From Pseudoscleropodium purum (taxonomy: Eukaryota; Streptophyta; Bryopsida; Hypnales; Brachytheciaceae), in the NCBI GenBank assembly GCA_963969395.1, contig OZ017796.1, forward strand, positions 5,396,501 to 5,460,500: 64,000 nt of DNA. The letters run 5' to 3'. Positions 42,435 through 53,221 of the stretch are shown one piece after another (positions within the stretch are counted from its first letter, which is position 1; each line of letters begins with the position of its first letter). The notes below the pieces were generated by a model. It saw only the letters and a list, made by a program, of their open reading frames with translations. It did not search any database and was not told where the DNA came from. Both the position numbers and the translations under genes were made by a program.

Positions 42435-43345
42435 TGGTAAATTAGTGTCAAAGGCACTACTTGGACAAATCCATACTACTCGATTAACATCAACATTGTT
42501 AGACCTCAAACAATTGTCTGGTGGGGACCGAGGAGAGAGTGTTTTCCTTTTCGTTATTTTCAACTGAGGTATTGACTGGCACTTGACTAATTTCCAGTTC
42601 TGAAGAGCACACTCATGAAACTTGCATTGACAAATGAAGAGGGAGAAAAGCACATGGGGAATTATCTCCCCATCTGCACAGGAAAGAAGACATTTTTTCA
42701 GACGTCTACTTTCCTTGTATGGATTTTCACCATCCTCAAAAATTCTCCAGTTTCGCCCGAGTGGAGAAATTGAAATACATATGCAAATGAGCGCTGCCAC
42801 TTAAACACACGTCGTCCTTGACTGTTAGTTGACAACCACTCAACCAGTCCATCCGAACGCGCGCATCACGCATCTCCACTTCTAACATGGATAGAAAAGT
42901 GTATTTCGGGGTACATTTCGACGTGCCTCCATGCATCTCACTTCAAACTGAATTTAAGGGCAAAGGTAACAAGAGGTAGACTAGATAATCAGGAAAAGAC
43001 CTTAATCATGCAATACAGTAAGCTGAATAGAATATGTACCCTGAATCATGGCGGTAAGTGAGTGAAGTCACTCCCAACAAGCTTCCATTCCCGTTATGGC
43101 CTCCAGAACATTCTCTAAGGTCTGCATCAGATCCCTTTGCGACAAGCTCACTCGTCGGAACCAGACTCTCGGGACTTGCGGTGGACAAGCTACTCGCGAA
43201 CCCCTTCTGCGCGTGCGCCACCTCAGCTTGAACCCACCTCCTCAGAGTCCACCCTAGCTAGACTGTTTCTACAGGCCCACTCACAGGCCGCGTCCTGGGA
43301 AACAGGCTTGACCCACTTTAAGCACACTGCACTCTCAACCGAAAG

Positions 43346-43353
43346 TATATGAA
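43346..43353 (+). promoter_or_regulatory. TATA-like box of GLP1 (variant)
   Basis: TATATGAA lies at the position where GLP2 and the pseudogene have TATATAAA. It is 179 bp before the ATG. Confidence 0.55.
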
Positions 43354-43531
43354 GGCTGGCAACTCATGGCAATCCTAACACACACTCACCAACCCACTCT
43401 TCCTTCACAACTCTCCAGCTCTCTCACACTAACACAGGGCTCTCAGTTTCTCACTTGGAATCCAACAAGACATCCACCCGCGTCCAAGGCATCGACATAC
43501 ATTTCCAGCTTCCTCCGAGGAGCGACCCAGC

Positions 43532-44209
43532 ATGGGCATCATGACACACCGCAGCACCAACATTTGGGTGACCGTCGCGGTGTTCGCGAGCATGGCCATG
43601 CTGCTGCCCATGCTGACCGTGGCCGCCGACGCCGACCCCCTGCAAGACTTCTGCGTGGCCGACAACTCCACCGGCTTCACCATCAATGGCTTCCCCTGCC
43701 TGCCCGCCAACAAGGTGTCTGCCTCCGACTTCAAGTCCTATGCCTTGACCAAGGCCGGCGACACAAACAACGCCAACAACGCCAAGGTCACCCCCGCCTC
43801 CGTGATGGAGTTCCCGGGATTGAACACCCTGGGCATCTCCGCGGCCCGCATTGACTTCGCCAAGGGCGGCATCAACCCCCCTCACACGCACCCGCGCGCC
43901 ACGGAGCTCCTGATCCTGGCCAAGGGCGAGCTGTACGTGGGCTTCGTGGACACCAACAACACTTTGTTCGCCACCACCATCCAGGCGGGCGAGCTCTTCG
44001 TGTTCCCGAAGGGCCTGGTGCACTTCCAGCTGAACGTGGGCAAGGGCCCTGCGCTGGCCTTCTCGGGCTTGGACAGCCAGAATCCTGGAGTGCAGCAAAT
44101 CGCGACGGCGTTGTTCAAGCCGGACATCAAGGATGAGGTGTTGGAGAAGGCCTTCCGCATCAGCGAGGAGACCGTGGACATGATCCAGAAAAACATCCGC
44201 AAAGTGTAA
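43532..44209 (+). CDS. Germin-like protein GLP1
   Basis: The protein has 225 aa and is intronless. A secretory signal peptide (about 1-33, hydrophobic 11-31) precedes ADPLQDFCVAD. Cys41 and Cys56 form the conserved N-terminal pair. Cupin box 1 is HTHPRATELLILAKGELYVG (His118, His120, Glu125) and box 2 is GELFVFPKGLVHFQLN (His164); all four metal ligands are present. Sequons are N45ST and N142NT. Family members are extracellular, usually hexameric Mn proteins with superoxide dismutase or sometimes oxalate oxidase activity; which applies here is not decidable. It differs from GLP3 at one residue (Asn221, Ser in GLP3) and from GLP2 at two (Asp198, Glu202). Third codon positions are almost all G or C, unlike neighbouring genes, which leaves the opposite strand open as a long shadow frame. 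Confidence 0.96.
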   Translation: MGIMTHRSTNIWVTVAVFASMAMLLPMLTVAADADPLQDFCVADNSTGFTINGFPCLPANKVSASDFKSYALTKAGDTNNANNAKVTPASVMEFPGLNTLGISAARIDFAKGGINPPHTHPRATELLILAKGELYVGFVDTNNTLFATTIQAGELFVFPKGLVHFQLNVGKGPALAFSGLDSQNPGVQQIATALFKPDIKDEVLEKAFRISEETVDMIQKNIRKV

Positions 44210-45248
44210 GCTAGCTAGCTGTCGATGAGGAAGGAATTGAATCAGCCCTTCCCTGCGGTCTCTGCCAACAAAGTAATTGTTGACATGTATTCGGCCGGGG
44301 TAGGAGCCAGTCATTCATTCACTGATTCAGCCACTGTGGAAACATCGCAATTAGATAGCTACAGTTCGTTATACAATACCTTCATTTCGTTCAGTGTCCA
44401 GCGACATAGACTGGCACAGACTGATCTCATGAGACTCATGGGACGGTTAAACTAATTTCTTATGCCGCATGTTGTATTTAATAAACCCAGTGACGCTCAA
44501 GTTTCTCTCCATCACGTGACTGAGTCGGTGCACATGGTTGTAATCTAGTCTGCAAGGTGCAACTGATTTGAGAAATTCTGTTCCCTTCAGATTCACACCG
44601 CTGGCAAAGATAAGTTCTTCGGACCCTGCTGTGAGCATCACTTCTGCAATCTGCACTTTCCTGCAGGACGCTTGGCCAAGTCTGGATGCGAATGACTTTC
44701 CCGATGCGATGTTTCAATACCAATGTCTAGCTAGTTTGAGTCTGATTACCATAAGAACACCACATGCCGGATTCCAGGTCCTCCAAATTGAGCGAACAAT
44801 CAGGCACGTACAACGCTGAACACTCAGGCGTGCGAGATCAAAGTTAAACCCGCTGTAGCGCCTGAATCCAGTTTTGAACTTTTCCACATGTTTGCTGATC
44901 GAGATCTTGGAATAAATTGGTCGCTCTTGAGGGAGTCAATCTCTTTTCAGTGGTTTCAGTTCCCAGTATAGATTTACAGGAGCCGACCCATTTCTGATCA
45001 CCCCCCATTTCTAGCCTATAGGCTATTCCATTTGTGTGAAGTTGTGGTGCGGTTCCCGAGGTAGTTGTCGCGCATGATGATTGGTTGCAAGGCTCTCAGT
45101 ATTGCAATCAGCCTTTGGTTGATTTGCAACCAGCTTATGGTTGGAAATAGAAAAGTCTATATGACTAGTATAAGTTGTATAGTACAATTTAGCTAAAAAA
45201 TTTATAATAATTATATTTTGAGTTAAAAAATTCTGAAAAATTATGTAA

Positions 45249-45602
45249 GGGCCGCTTCATACATGGGCTCAAGGATGAGAGTCCGTCGGCGTCCACCAAT
45301 CAAATTTCAGAAAACCTCGACTTTGGCCTCTCGACCCTTCACATAAGACAGCACAATCCAAAGTCCGTTGCCTTCCAAAGTGCCTACATCGAGGCCCAAG
45401 TTCCTACGTGGCAATGGCTTCACGATGGACTCTCGACTAAAGTTTGGGTCGCCACAAAGTGGTGACCCAAACTTTGGTCGAGAGTCCATGAAATTGCCTA
45501 ATTATTGCCCATTTATTGTCCATTTTTTTGGACTCTCGCCCAAAGTTTGGCCATGAATTCCCACGGCCTCTCAACTTGGTCGGCCCATGTGTGAAGTGCC
45601 CC
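45249..45602. mobile_element. PIF/Harbinger (Tourist)-like MITE with a hairpin core, 354 bp
   Basis: The left end is GGGCCGCTTCATACATGGGC and the complement of the right end is GGGGCACTTCACACATGGGC. TAA flanks both ends (45246-45248, 45603-45605), the 3-bp TWA duplication of PIF/Harbinger elements. The core 45425-45490 is a near-perfect inverted repeat with 31-bp arms (two mismatches) and a 3-nt loop, based on ATGGACTCTCGA...AAAGTTTGGG. It interrupts the GLP1 3' flank. It has no coding capacity. Confidence 0.75.
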
Positions 45603-45605
45603 TAA

Positions 45606-46235
45606 TCCTTCTAAAGTCTATTTCTATATAAAAAAAATTTTGTGCTCAAGAAATATGCCCTCCACATGTGTATAATTGCTTAAGTGTTTGGAAATGGGTC
45701 GGCTCCCCTAGTGCATGTTTTTTTTATCAATGTTTTTGTTGCTGAAGTTTGGTTGAAGGATGTGCCACATCATCATACGAATACCAATTAAGTGAGGTCA
45801 TATATATGATTTTTTTGTTCTGTAATTCAGGGTCTAATTCTAAATGAGAATGGTTGAAAACAAATCACGGTGGAGTGTAAATTGGAAACTCCTCATACTC
45901 TTGAACGAAGTTTTAGCCATAAAATTGGTGGTACTAATTGAAATTGGGCCCAACAAATGAAATGAGCTTTAAAAAGACAGTCCAGTGTTTACTCCAATAT
46001 GAAATGTTGGAAATTTTCAAAATTAAATATTTTATTGCAATTGCAACATTGGATGTATAACGGTATGGTGACTCAGTGAGTCAACTAATTTTCTATTTAT
46101 AGAATCGTTTGGAATTTGATTCTCAATCATATATACATTGTATTTTCTGGTGAAATTTCACAATTTCTTATTATGTTGTGTATTAATGTATTTGATATGA
46201 ACTTTTCATCACTTACTTAACAATGTAATTATATA
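45606..46235. other. AT-rich intergenic DNA
   Basis: No feature was recognised between the two TIR elements. Confidence 0.4.
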
Positions 46236-46500
46236 GGAAATTTCGTTAAAATGGCAGTATTCTGGTAAAATGGCAGGAAACTATTTTGGTGGAAGGCTGG
46301 AAATCTCAAGCAAAAATGGGATTGTTTTTGGAAAAAAAAAAAGGAGGCGGAGTTGTGAATTTTGTTGGTTCTGTAAGCAATTCGGCATGCCTATGCCTTC
46401 CATGCACACGTTGACACGTATGACAATGTTTCGTAACCCTATGCAGTAGAAAGCATTGTACAAATGGCATTCAGAATACTGCCATTTTAACGAAATTGCC
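46236..46500. mobile_element. Short TIR element, unclassified, 265 bp
   Basis: Inverted repeats of 29 bp with one mismatch bound the unit. The left end is GGAAATTTCGTTAAAATGGC plus AGTATTCTG, and the complement of the right end starts GGCAATTTCGTTAAAATGGC. ATGGCAG recurs just inside the left end. I could not find a convincing target-site duplication, so the superfamily stays open. Confidence 0.6.
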
Positions 46501-46880
46501 TGTTTATGTGATTTCATCTTTGAAAAAAAAACCAAAAATTTTCATTAAAAAATACTCCAAAGGAGTAATCAAGAAATGGGAGGATACAATTTGAAGAATT
46601 TGATGTCATTAGGAAAAAAACGAACCCCCGGGAGGGCTGCAAGTTTGGGGGGGAATGATTTTAAGTTTCAGCCGAGCAGTTGCCCGTGCACACTATCCAA
46701 CGTCTGAGTTGGCACTACTGGTGCCAGCACGATTCTCGATGACACGTGTCATCGTCCGAAGCAAAGCCAAGTTGCAGGAGGTGTTCACTTCGGAATATGA
46801 AAAATCTAAAATCTTGTGGTCGTTTGAACTGAGCGTTGGATTGTTTCGAATTTTCTGTGTAGTGTTTCTGAAGTTGAAGG

Positions 46881-47260
46881 ACTTACATCGAGCCTCTGTT
46901 CCAGTGCGACTACGGATTCGACATCGAAGTGGGGGACGACTACTTCGTGCTGCATTCTGGACTGCGCCAAAGTGACGATCGGCAACAACGTTTTCTTAGG
47001 CCTCAATGTGCAGATTCATTGTTTAGGACATCCGTTGGATCTCGTGTGAAGAATGGGTTGAACGGGTTTGAATTCGAGTTGCCAGTGAAAGTGGAAAACA
47101 ATGTTTGGCATTTTGGATTGGCAGAGGTGCAATTTTGTTGGCCGGATTGACGAATTTTACGGTGATGGATGGGTCGGTGGTGGAAGGATGTGGAGCTGCT
47201 ACTGGTCGAGGCAGTGCGATGGAGTGTATCCAGTTTGATTTAGGGTTTCGCAATTGAAGA
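46881..47260 (+). pseudogene. Decayed maltose/galactoside O-acetyltransferase (LacA/Maa/NodL type)
   Basis: Pieces of a left-handed beta-helix (hexapeptide) acetyltransferase appear in order but in three frames. Frame a from 46881 gives TYIEPLFQCDYGFDIEVGDD then YFVLH. Frame b from 46951 gives CILDCAKVTIGNNVFLGLNV then QIHCLGHPLDLV and a stop. Frame a from 47043 gives RVKNGLNGFEFELPVKVENN then VW. The third frame from 47114 gives WIGRGAILLAG, GSVVEGCGAATGRG. These match the family blocks IEPPF.CDYG..I.IG...F, CTILD...VTIG, HPLD, LPV.I..NVWIGGGA and GS.VGAGAVVT. At least two frameshifts and a stop make it non-functional. Such enzymes acetylate sugars and are mostly bacterial and fungal, so transfer is possible but unproven. 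The N-terminal part upstream (about 46655-46880) is too degraded to read. Confidence 0.82.
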
Positions 47261-47806
47261 AATTGAGCACTTCAAGGGCTTGTCGTAGCACCATTGGGGT
47301 TTAGGCCGTGCATGTCACGTGGGATTTAAGTTGGAGAAAGCAGTAAAGAAGCTGAATTTTGACATCAAGAGTGCTAGACTCAAAATTGTACAGAACCAAG
47401 TGCGGGATTTCGAAGTCCTCTCGGACAACGTCTTCTGAGTTCACCGAGAAAAGAGTTCTGTGTGTACGCTGCGGTGGCGCTGTGGTGGTCTCTGTTCGAT
47501 GCAGGGCGGCTGCAGAGGAGTAAAAAGCGTCTATTTCATTTCATGAAGAAATGGGCGAGAGAGAAGGCTGAATACGTCATCAATTTAGAGCTTGAAGGCT
47601 AGTACGGTAAGCTGACCATGCACGCCCACGTCTCGAAGCAGGCAATTTTGCTCTTCAGCACAGAAGAAGGTTTAGGTAAATTAGGATTTCGTATCTACAA
47701 TTGTCCGTGTTAGTGGGACGTCTGAGTTTTTGAGGATCTTGCTATTCTAATATAGGATTGCAGTTTTGTAGACCTTGAAATGTAGCGTGTGTTTCTTGCA
47801 TGAGGA
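47261..47806 (+). other. Unassigned stretch left of the palindrome
   Basis: An open segment near 47455-47600 reads CVYAAVALWWSLFDAGRLQR then SKKRLFHFMKKWAREKAEYV before a stop. It looks protein-like but I cannot place it in a family. Nothing else was recognised. Confidence 0.3.
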
Positions 47807-49123
47807 TATTTTGGCTGTGCAAGGAGAAGTTCTTGAGTTTCTTACTGCATAGCTGGTTTTCTCGGTAGGGAGGCGTTTGCTCATGCACTAATCAACCTCG
47901 AAGAATGAGTGGCCTGTATTTTCCATCAATCGACACTTGTACCTTGTATGGCAAATCCTCGCTTGCCATACTCTGTTGAACACATATAACCGTTAATAAC
48001 TTGATCAACACTAAACACATTCACGAATTGCACGCTCGTTACAATCTTCGCACTCCAAAAGACAACAGTCTTCATCTTCTACGTACTGCATAGCGCGTCG
48101 AGCTCCACAACAACGAGCCAAATCATCACAATGAAACCCCAACAACAACGCTTCAAATTCCAAGAGAACGAAGCAAAATCAGTCACAATGAAACCCTAAC
48201 AACTGTGCTTGCCGCCGCCAATCCTACTTGGATGGTTGCCATGTTCATGACAATCTAAATCTGCAGCTGCCTAGCGGCCTGCATTGATCGTCCTCTGCCA
48301 GTCGGATTTGCGATTTAATCTTCACCGTCCATTGCTTCTTTCTGATCCTGCACTGCGTGCCCTTCATATTGAACAGGAACAGGGGAATACTAGACTTGTA
48401 AAAAATCTTCACAGCGTGGAACAAATGTTCTTAACAGACCTCCAGAGGGCTGCAGTTTCTTGTAATGTCAATTGAGTGGTCATAGTTCTGCGTTTCAATG
48501 CCTTTCAATGCTTTCAATGGTAAAACCCTAAAAAATACAGCGCGTGCCACCATGGAGTGAAAATTGAAAGTTCCTCACTCTTCATCCTGCATTTCTTTAC
48601 TATTTATAAGTGAATTTTTTAGGTTTATTTTTTAGAGGTGAGATCACATGTCTTAAATATGTCATAAAAAATTTAGAATTATTTTGTAAAAATTTCAAAT
48701 TATCATGATTTATATAGAGAGAAAAATCATATCAAATAAAAAACACTTTAAAAGATTAAAAAAATTCAGAATAGAAGTATCGTACATGATAGTGTAGAAC
48801 ATTTCAAAACAAAGATAATTAATTTTTCATCTCACTCCATTTTTTGAAACATGGGGCAAGTGCAAGAAACACTTGTACCATTTCCCATCACACGATGAAT
48901 GCAGAAGTTGTTTTCTAGCATAAGTATTGCAGAAATGATCCGATCAACACGAAATTTGGAGCAGATGTTCACATGGCCATAGTGCATGCACTGTAATTTT
49001 TGTGAATTTTTTTAAATGAATTGAGTGGGTGAAAGTGAATTTCGAATAAATGTCACACATGTGATTTTGGGGGTTTTCAGTACTATTGAGTACCCGTAGT
49101 GAAGTCGTTGGAGTTGTAACTTC

Positions 49124-49309
49124 TCATGCTTGTTTGAGTAAGCAATACACACCATCTGAGGAGAGGGATTTCAAAAAAACTTCATCAAGTGCGTTGCACA
49201 TGGCCTCCAAGTGCTCTTCAGTTAGGTGTAATTTCTGAACATCTGCAAATGATAATTTCCTATTTTCATGTGCATCCGTTGTCTCCAAGAACTTGGCAAC
49301 AATGGCCAC
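49124..49309 (-). pseudogene. Protein-coding gene fragment (terminal exon?), family unknown
   Basis: The minus strand reads VAIVAKFLETTDAHENRKLS, FADVQKLHLTEEHLEAMCNA, LDEVFLKSLSSDGVYCLLKQ then A and a stop. The composition is protein-like. Upstream it stays open through FWKK near a possible acceptor (CACACAG). In the mirror copy (about 62505-62692, plus) a one-base loss and an AACTTAAG change introduce stops. I recognise no family. It may be a captured 3' exon. Confidence 0.4.
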
Positions 49310-50969
49310 TTTTTTCCAAAATTTTCTGTGTGCATTTCATAATTATAGAAAATGGGAAACCAAAACTGGCTTTTTTCAAGAATAATGGCAGTCTCTGTCC
49401 CAAACTAGTACTCCAGAGTACTGCGTAGTGGTGCATAGTACTGGTGGGGCCCCATTGTAGGTGGGATTTTTCAACGTGGACTGAACAGGTGGCGCAGTTG
49501 AAAGCTGTCAGTCAGTGATAAGCAAACACGTGTCGTGAAGACTGTGCATGCACGATGAAATCAACGGTGCAGATTTGTTTTTCCCTACCGTCGCTAGTAC
49601 TCACAGTACTCACAGTACCTGTAGTACTGAAGGACTCAGAAAGCAAAACACAACAAATAGTACAAGTGTTTCGTGCATTCACGCCATGGCTCTAGATCCC
49701 CAACTTCAATGAAATGCTTCTCTTAAAGATTTCTTCAAAATTTTCTAGTCAATAGAATAGAAATTGCACATCAAAAGCTTCATTTTGTTAGTTTTTTTCT
49801 AAAGCAAAAGAAATTATTTTGAATGTCAAATTCAAAGTCTTAAAGACATAAAGTTCAAAATATTGAAATATATTATATTTACTACAATGCACCATTTTTT
49901 GACAAACTCTGCCATACAAAATGATAAACAACTAAAATGTCTTGAACATTTCAATGATGGGGATATAGTTTCCAAAAACTTGCATACAGAAAACTAAATG
50001 AAAATCATCCATTCTTCAATATGCACAAAGCCTATTTTACTATACAAAGGACACTCAAAATGTCTTTGGCATCCTTCTAGGATTAATTAAGAGTCTTGAT
50101 TGTGGTAAATGAAGGCCTTGACATAAATTTTCAAAATCTTTACAAATATCAAATACAAAATATAGTCAAAATTCTAAAATTATTATTATAGATGTATATT
50201 ATATTTTATAATAATGCAATATAAACCAAAGTTACCATGACATTCTTAAATGTGAAAAAAAAAAAAAAAATGTGGTTATAGGCTTAAATTTCATATTGGA
50301 ATAAAGTATTGAAATTTACAAAATTTACAAAATTCTCAATGGAAGTAGAAACTATACTTAATAAACTTTATTTTGTTAGTTGGACTCAAAGTCAAAGACA
50401 TAATTTTTAGGGCTAAAGTTCACATTAAGAGTAAAGAGCAAGAAATGGCTAAAAATGAACTATAAGGGTGATCCGTGGATTAAACATCTTAAAAAATAGA
50501 ATAATATCACAATGAGAGAATTTGCAATACTAAGGTAGAATTACCCATACTAGATTGTTTAAGCAATTTTGTAATACACGATGAGTAGTATGAAACAATG
50601 CAAATCTTTCCTATGCAGGAAGATAGGAAATATGGAGATTGCAAGTCTTTTACAATTTTATTCCCATAATTGAAATTATTAAGAATTTTGGGAGCCAAAA
50701 AATCAATGTCTAAATTCTTCCAATTCTCATCATTCAAGAACTACTATCCCATACACTACCTCTTATTTTCTTACTTGCTACTTTGGGACATGTGGCATCA
50801 CCCTCTTAGTTTCAACCTTGGAAAGGAAAAAGAACAAAACATTTCAAGCTTCGGTTGAAAATTTATTCAAACACTAGTTAGAAATACTTGCACACTACAT
50901 GTCAAGTATAAGACCCTAGTTGAATGTAAGCTTAGGTATTTCTATGAGTTTTTTTGTTTTTTTTGACAT

Positions 50970-51280
50970 TTTTGTGCTAGACTACACCAAAAAATATTAA
51001 TTTGGCTAAATAATGGCAACAAAAATTGAAGTTTTTCACTAGAAAACTTTGAATTAAAAAAAATCTTGGATGAAACCACCTAATTATGGATGAAAATAGA
51101 ATTATGGACAAGTGATATGGACAAAACTACCAATGTGATCTTTTTCTATCCAATTTGTGGATGAATGTTGAAATTTGGAGCACCACTGTAACATTTTATA
51201 TCACCACTTTGGCACTTCATAAAAAATGAAAAAAAAGAAGCCCTGGTTTCTACCTTATTCACTGAAACGTACTCAAGACA
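50970..51280 (-). repeat. Dispersed repeat, left-arm copy
   Basis: It is the inverted counterpart of 60540-60820 and is related to 14375-14650. It contains the complement of GTGGTGCTCCAA and TTCAACATTCATC. Confidence 0.6.
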
Positions 51281-52357
51281 CTTCCCCCAAAAAATATTGG
51301 ATGAAAAAGCGACTTTTACCATCCTACAGTCTCAGTTGAAGTCATCCAAATGACCAGCAGCTTTTCGAGGACGGAGTTAATGGCTTCATCGCAATTGCAG
51401 TTGCTCAAGCCTGTTTCCCAAGACACGGGGTGGGTTCGGGAGTGACTGACCGAATGGATGGACTTTCGTGATTCTAAGTAGTTCTGTAGAGTGAGGCAAA
51501 GGACGGAGAGCTGAGAGACGGGGACCGAAACAGTGTTTTCCTTTTCATTATATATTTTCCACTGCGGTGTTGACGTGACTAGCACTTGAATAATTTCTAG
51601 TTCCGAAGAGCGTACTCACGAACTTTGATTATGAGGAATTGAAAACTTGCATTGAAAAGATGCAGAGGGTGAAAAACTTATGAGGAATTGTCTGCCTCAG
51701 CTAGCGATACAAAGAAGGTGAAAAATTTTCATGTGTCTATTTTCCTCGATTGGTTTTCTCCCATCCTCAAAAGTTCTCCTGTTTCGCCCGAGTGGAGAAA
51801 TTGAAATACATATGCACATGCGCGCTGCCACTTAAAAACACGTCGTCCTTGACAGTTAGTTGACCACCAGTCCATCCGAACGCGCGCGTCACGCATCTCC
51901 ACTTCTAACATGGATAGAAAAGTGCACCTTGGGGTACTTTTGGAACAATTAAAAGTTCCGGTGCTAAGTCATCTCACTTGAAACTGAAAAGAAAGAGGCA
52001 ACAAATCAAAGAGTATTGAAAATTAGGGAAAGGCCTTAATCATGCCATACACTAGACAAGAATGTTTGAATATGTATCCTGAATCATGGCGGCAAGCGAG
52101 ACCCGTTATGGCCTCCAGAACATTCTCTAAGGTCTACATCAGATCCCTTTGCGACAAGCTCACTCGTCGGAACCAGACTCTCGGGACTTGCGGTGGACAA
52201 GCTACTCGCGAACCCCTTCTGCGCGTGCGCCACCTCAGCTTGAACCCACCTCCTCAGAGTCCACCCTAGCTAGACTGTTTCTACAGGCCCACTCACAGGC
52301 CGCGTCCTGGGAAACAGGCTTGACCCACTTTAAGCACACTGCACTCTCAACCGAAAG

Positions 52358-52365
52358 TATATAAA
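52358..52365 (+). promoter_or_regulatory. TATA box of GLP2 (consensus)
   Basis: TATATAAA lies 186 bp before the GLP2 ATG. The flanking sequence is otherwise almost identical to the GLP1 and GLP3 promoters, which have TATATGAA. Confidence 0.65.
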
Positions 52366-52543
52366 GGCGAGCAACTCAGGGCAATCCTAACACACACTCA
52401 CCAACCCACTCTTCCTTCACAACTCTCCAGCTCTCTCACACTAACACAGGGCTCTCAGTTTCTCACTTGGAATCCAACAAGACATCCACCCGCGTCCAAG
52501 GCATCGACATACATTTCCAGCTTCCTCCGAGGAGCGACCCAGC

Positions 52544-53221
52544 ATGGGCATCATGACACACCGCAGCACCAACATTTGGGTGACCGTGGCCGTGTTCGCG
52601 AGCATGGCCATGCTGCTGCCCATGCTGACCGTGGCCGCCGACGCCGACCCCCTGCAAGACTTCTGCGTGGCCGACAACTCCACCGGCTTCACCATCAATG
52701 GCTTCCCCTGCCTGCCCGCCAACAAGGTGTCTGCCTCCGACTTCAAGTCCTATGCCTTGACCAAGGCCGGCGACACAAACAACGCCAACAACGCCAAGGT
52801 CACCCCCGCCTCCGTGATGGAGTTCCCGGGATTGAACACCCTGGGCATCTCCGCGGCCCGCATTGACTTCGCCAAGGGCGGCATCAACCCCCCTCACACG
52901 CACCCGCGCGCCACGGAGCTTCTGATCCTGGCCAAGGGCGAGCTGTACGTGGGCTTCGTGGACACCAACAACACTTTGTTCGCCACCACCATCCAGGCGG
53001 GCGAGCTCTTCGTGTTCCCGAAGGGCCTGGTGCACTTCCAGCTGAACGTGGGCAAGGGCCCTGCGCTGGCCTTCTCGGGCTTGGACAGCCAGAATCCTGG
53101 AGTGCAGCAAATCGCGACGGCGTTGTTCAAGCCGGCGATCAAGGATGTGGTGTTGGAGAAGGCCTTCCGCATCAGCGAGGAGACCGTGGACATGATCCAG
53201 AAAAACATCCGCAAAGTGTAA
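52544..53221 (+). CDS. Germin-like protein GLP2
   Basis: The protein has 225 aa, is intronless, and has the same signal peptide, Cys pair, cupin boxes and metal ligands as GLP1. It carries Ala198 and Val202 where GLP1 and GLP3 have Asp198 and Glu202. This makes the C-terminal helix start less acidic (FKPAIKDVVLEK). It lies in the left palindrome arm and points toward GLP3, with 5.35 kb between their stop codons. It is the only intact copy with a consensus TATATAAA. It is probably a secreted apoplastic Mn cupin like the family. Confidence 0.96.
   Translation: MGIMTHRSTNIWVTVAVFASMAMLLPMLTVAADADPLQDFCVADNSTGFTINGFPCLPANKVSASDFKSYALTKAGDTNNANNAKVTPASVMEFPGLNTLGISAARIDFAKGGINPPHTHPRATELLILAKGELYVGFVDTNNTLFATTIQAGELFVFPKGLVHFQLNVGKGPALAFSGLDSQNPGVQQIATALFKPAIKDVVLEKAFRISEETVDMIQKNIRKV

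Larger units (their letters stand above)
42500..45245 (+). repeat. GLP1 copy of the germin-like segmental-duplication unit
   Basis: This block carries GLP1 with about 1 kb of 5' flank and about 1 kb of 3' flank. All of these recur around GLP2, GLP3 (inverted) and the pseudogene (inverted). The 5' flank pairs with 51515-52543 and the near 3' flank with 53222-53730. The distal 3' flank 44977-45245 pairs with 55757-56000 in the palindrome spacer. Its 3' edge is cut by the PIF/Harbinger-like MITE. Confidence 0.75.

Noticed and set aside
43451..44314. 287-codon antisense frame over GLP1 and similar 215-codon frames over GLP2 and GLP3
   Set aside because: They follow from the GC-rich third positions of the GLP genes, are Val/Gly/Glu-biased with no domain, and are shadows of real cupin genes.
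50255..50270. Poly-A run as a retroposon tail
   Set aside because: No retroposed gene or target duplication was found next to it; a simple homopolymer is more likely.
51316..51585. 89-codon frame identical in both arms (mirror 60207-60476)
   Set aside because: It lies in GLP upstream flank that is also present, diverged, near GLP1 without the frame. It is better read as a recently homogenised non-coding segment.
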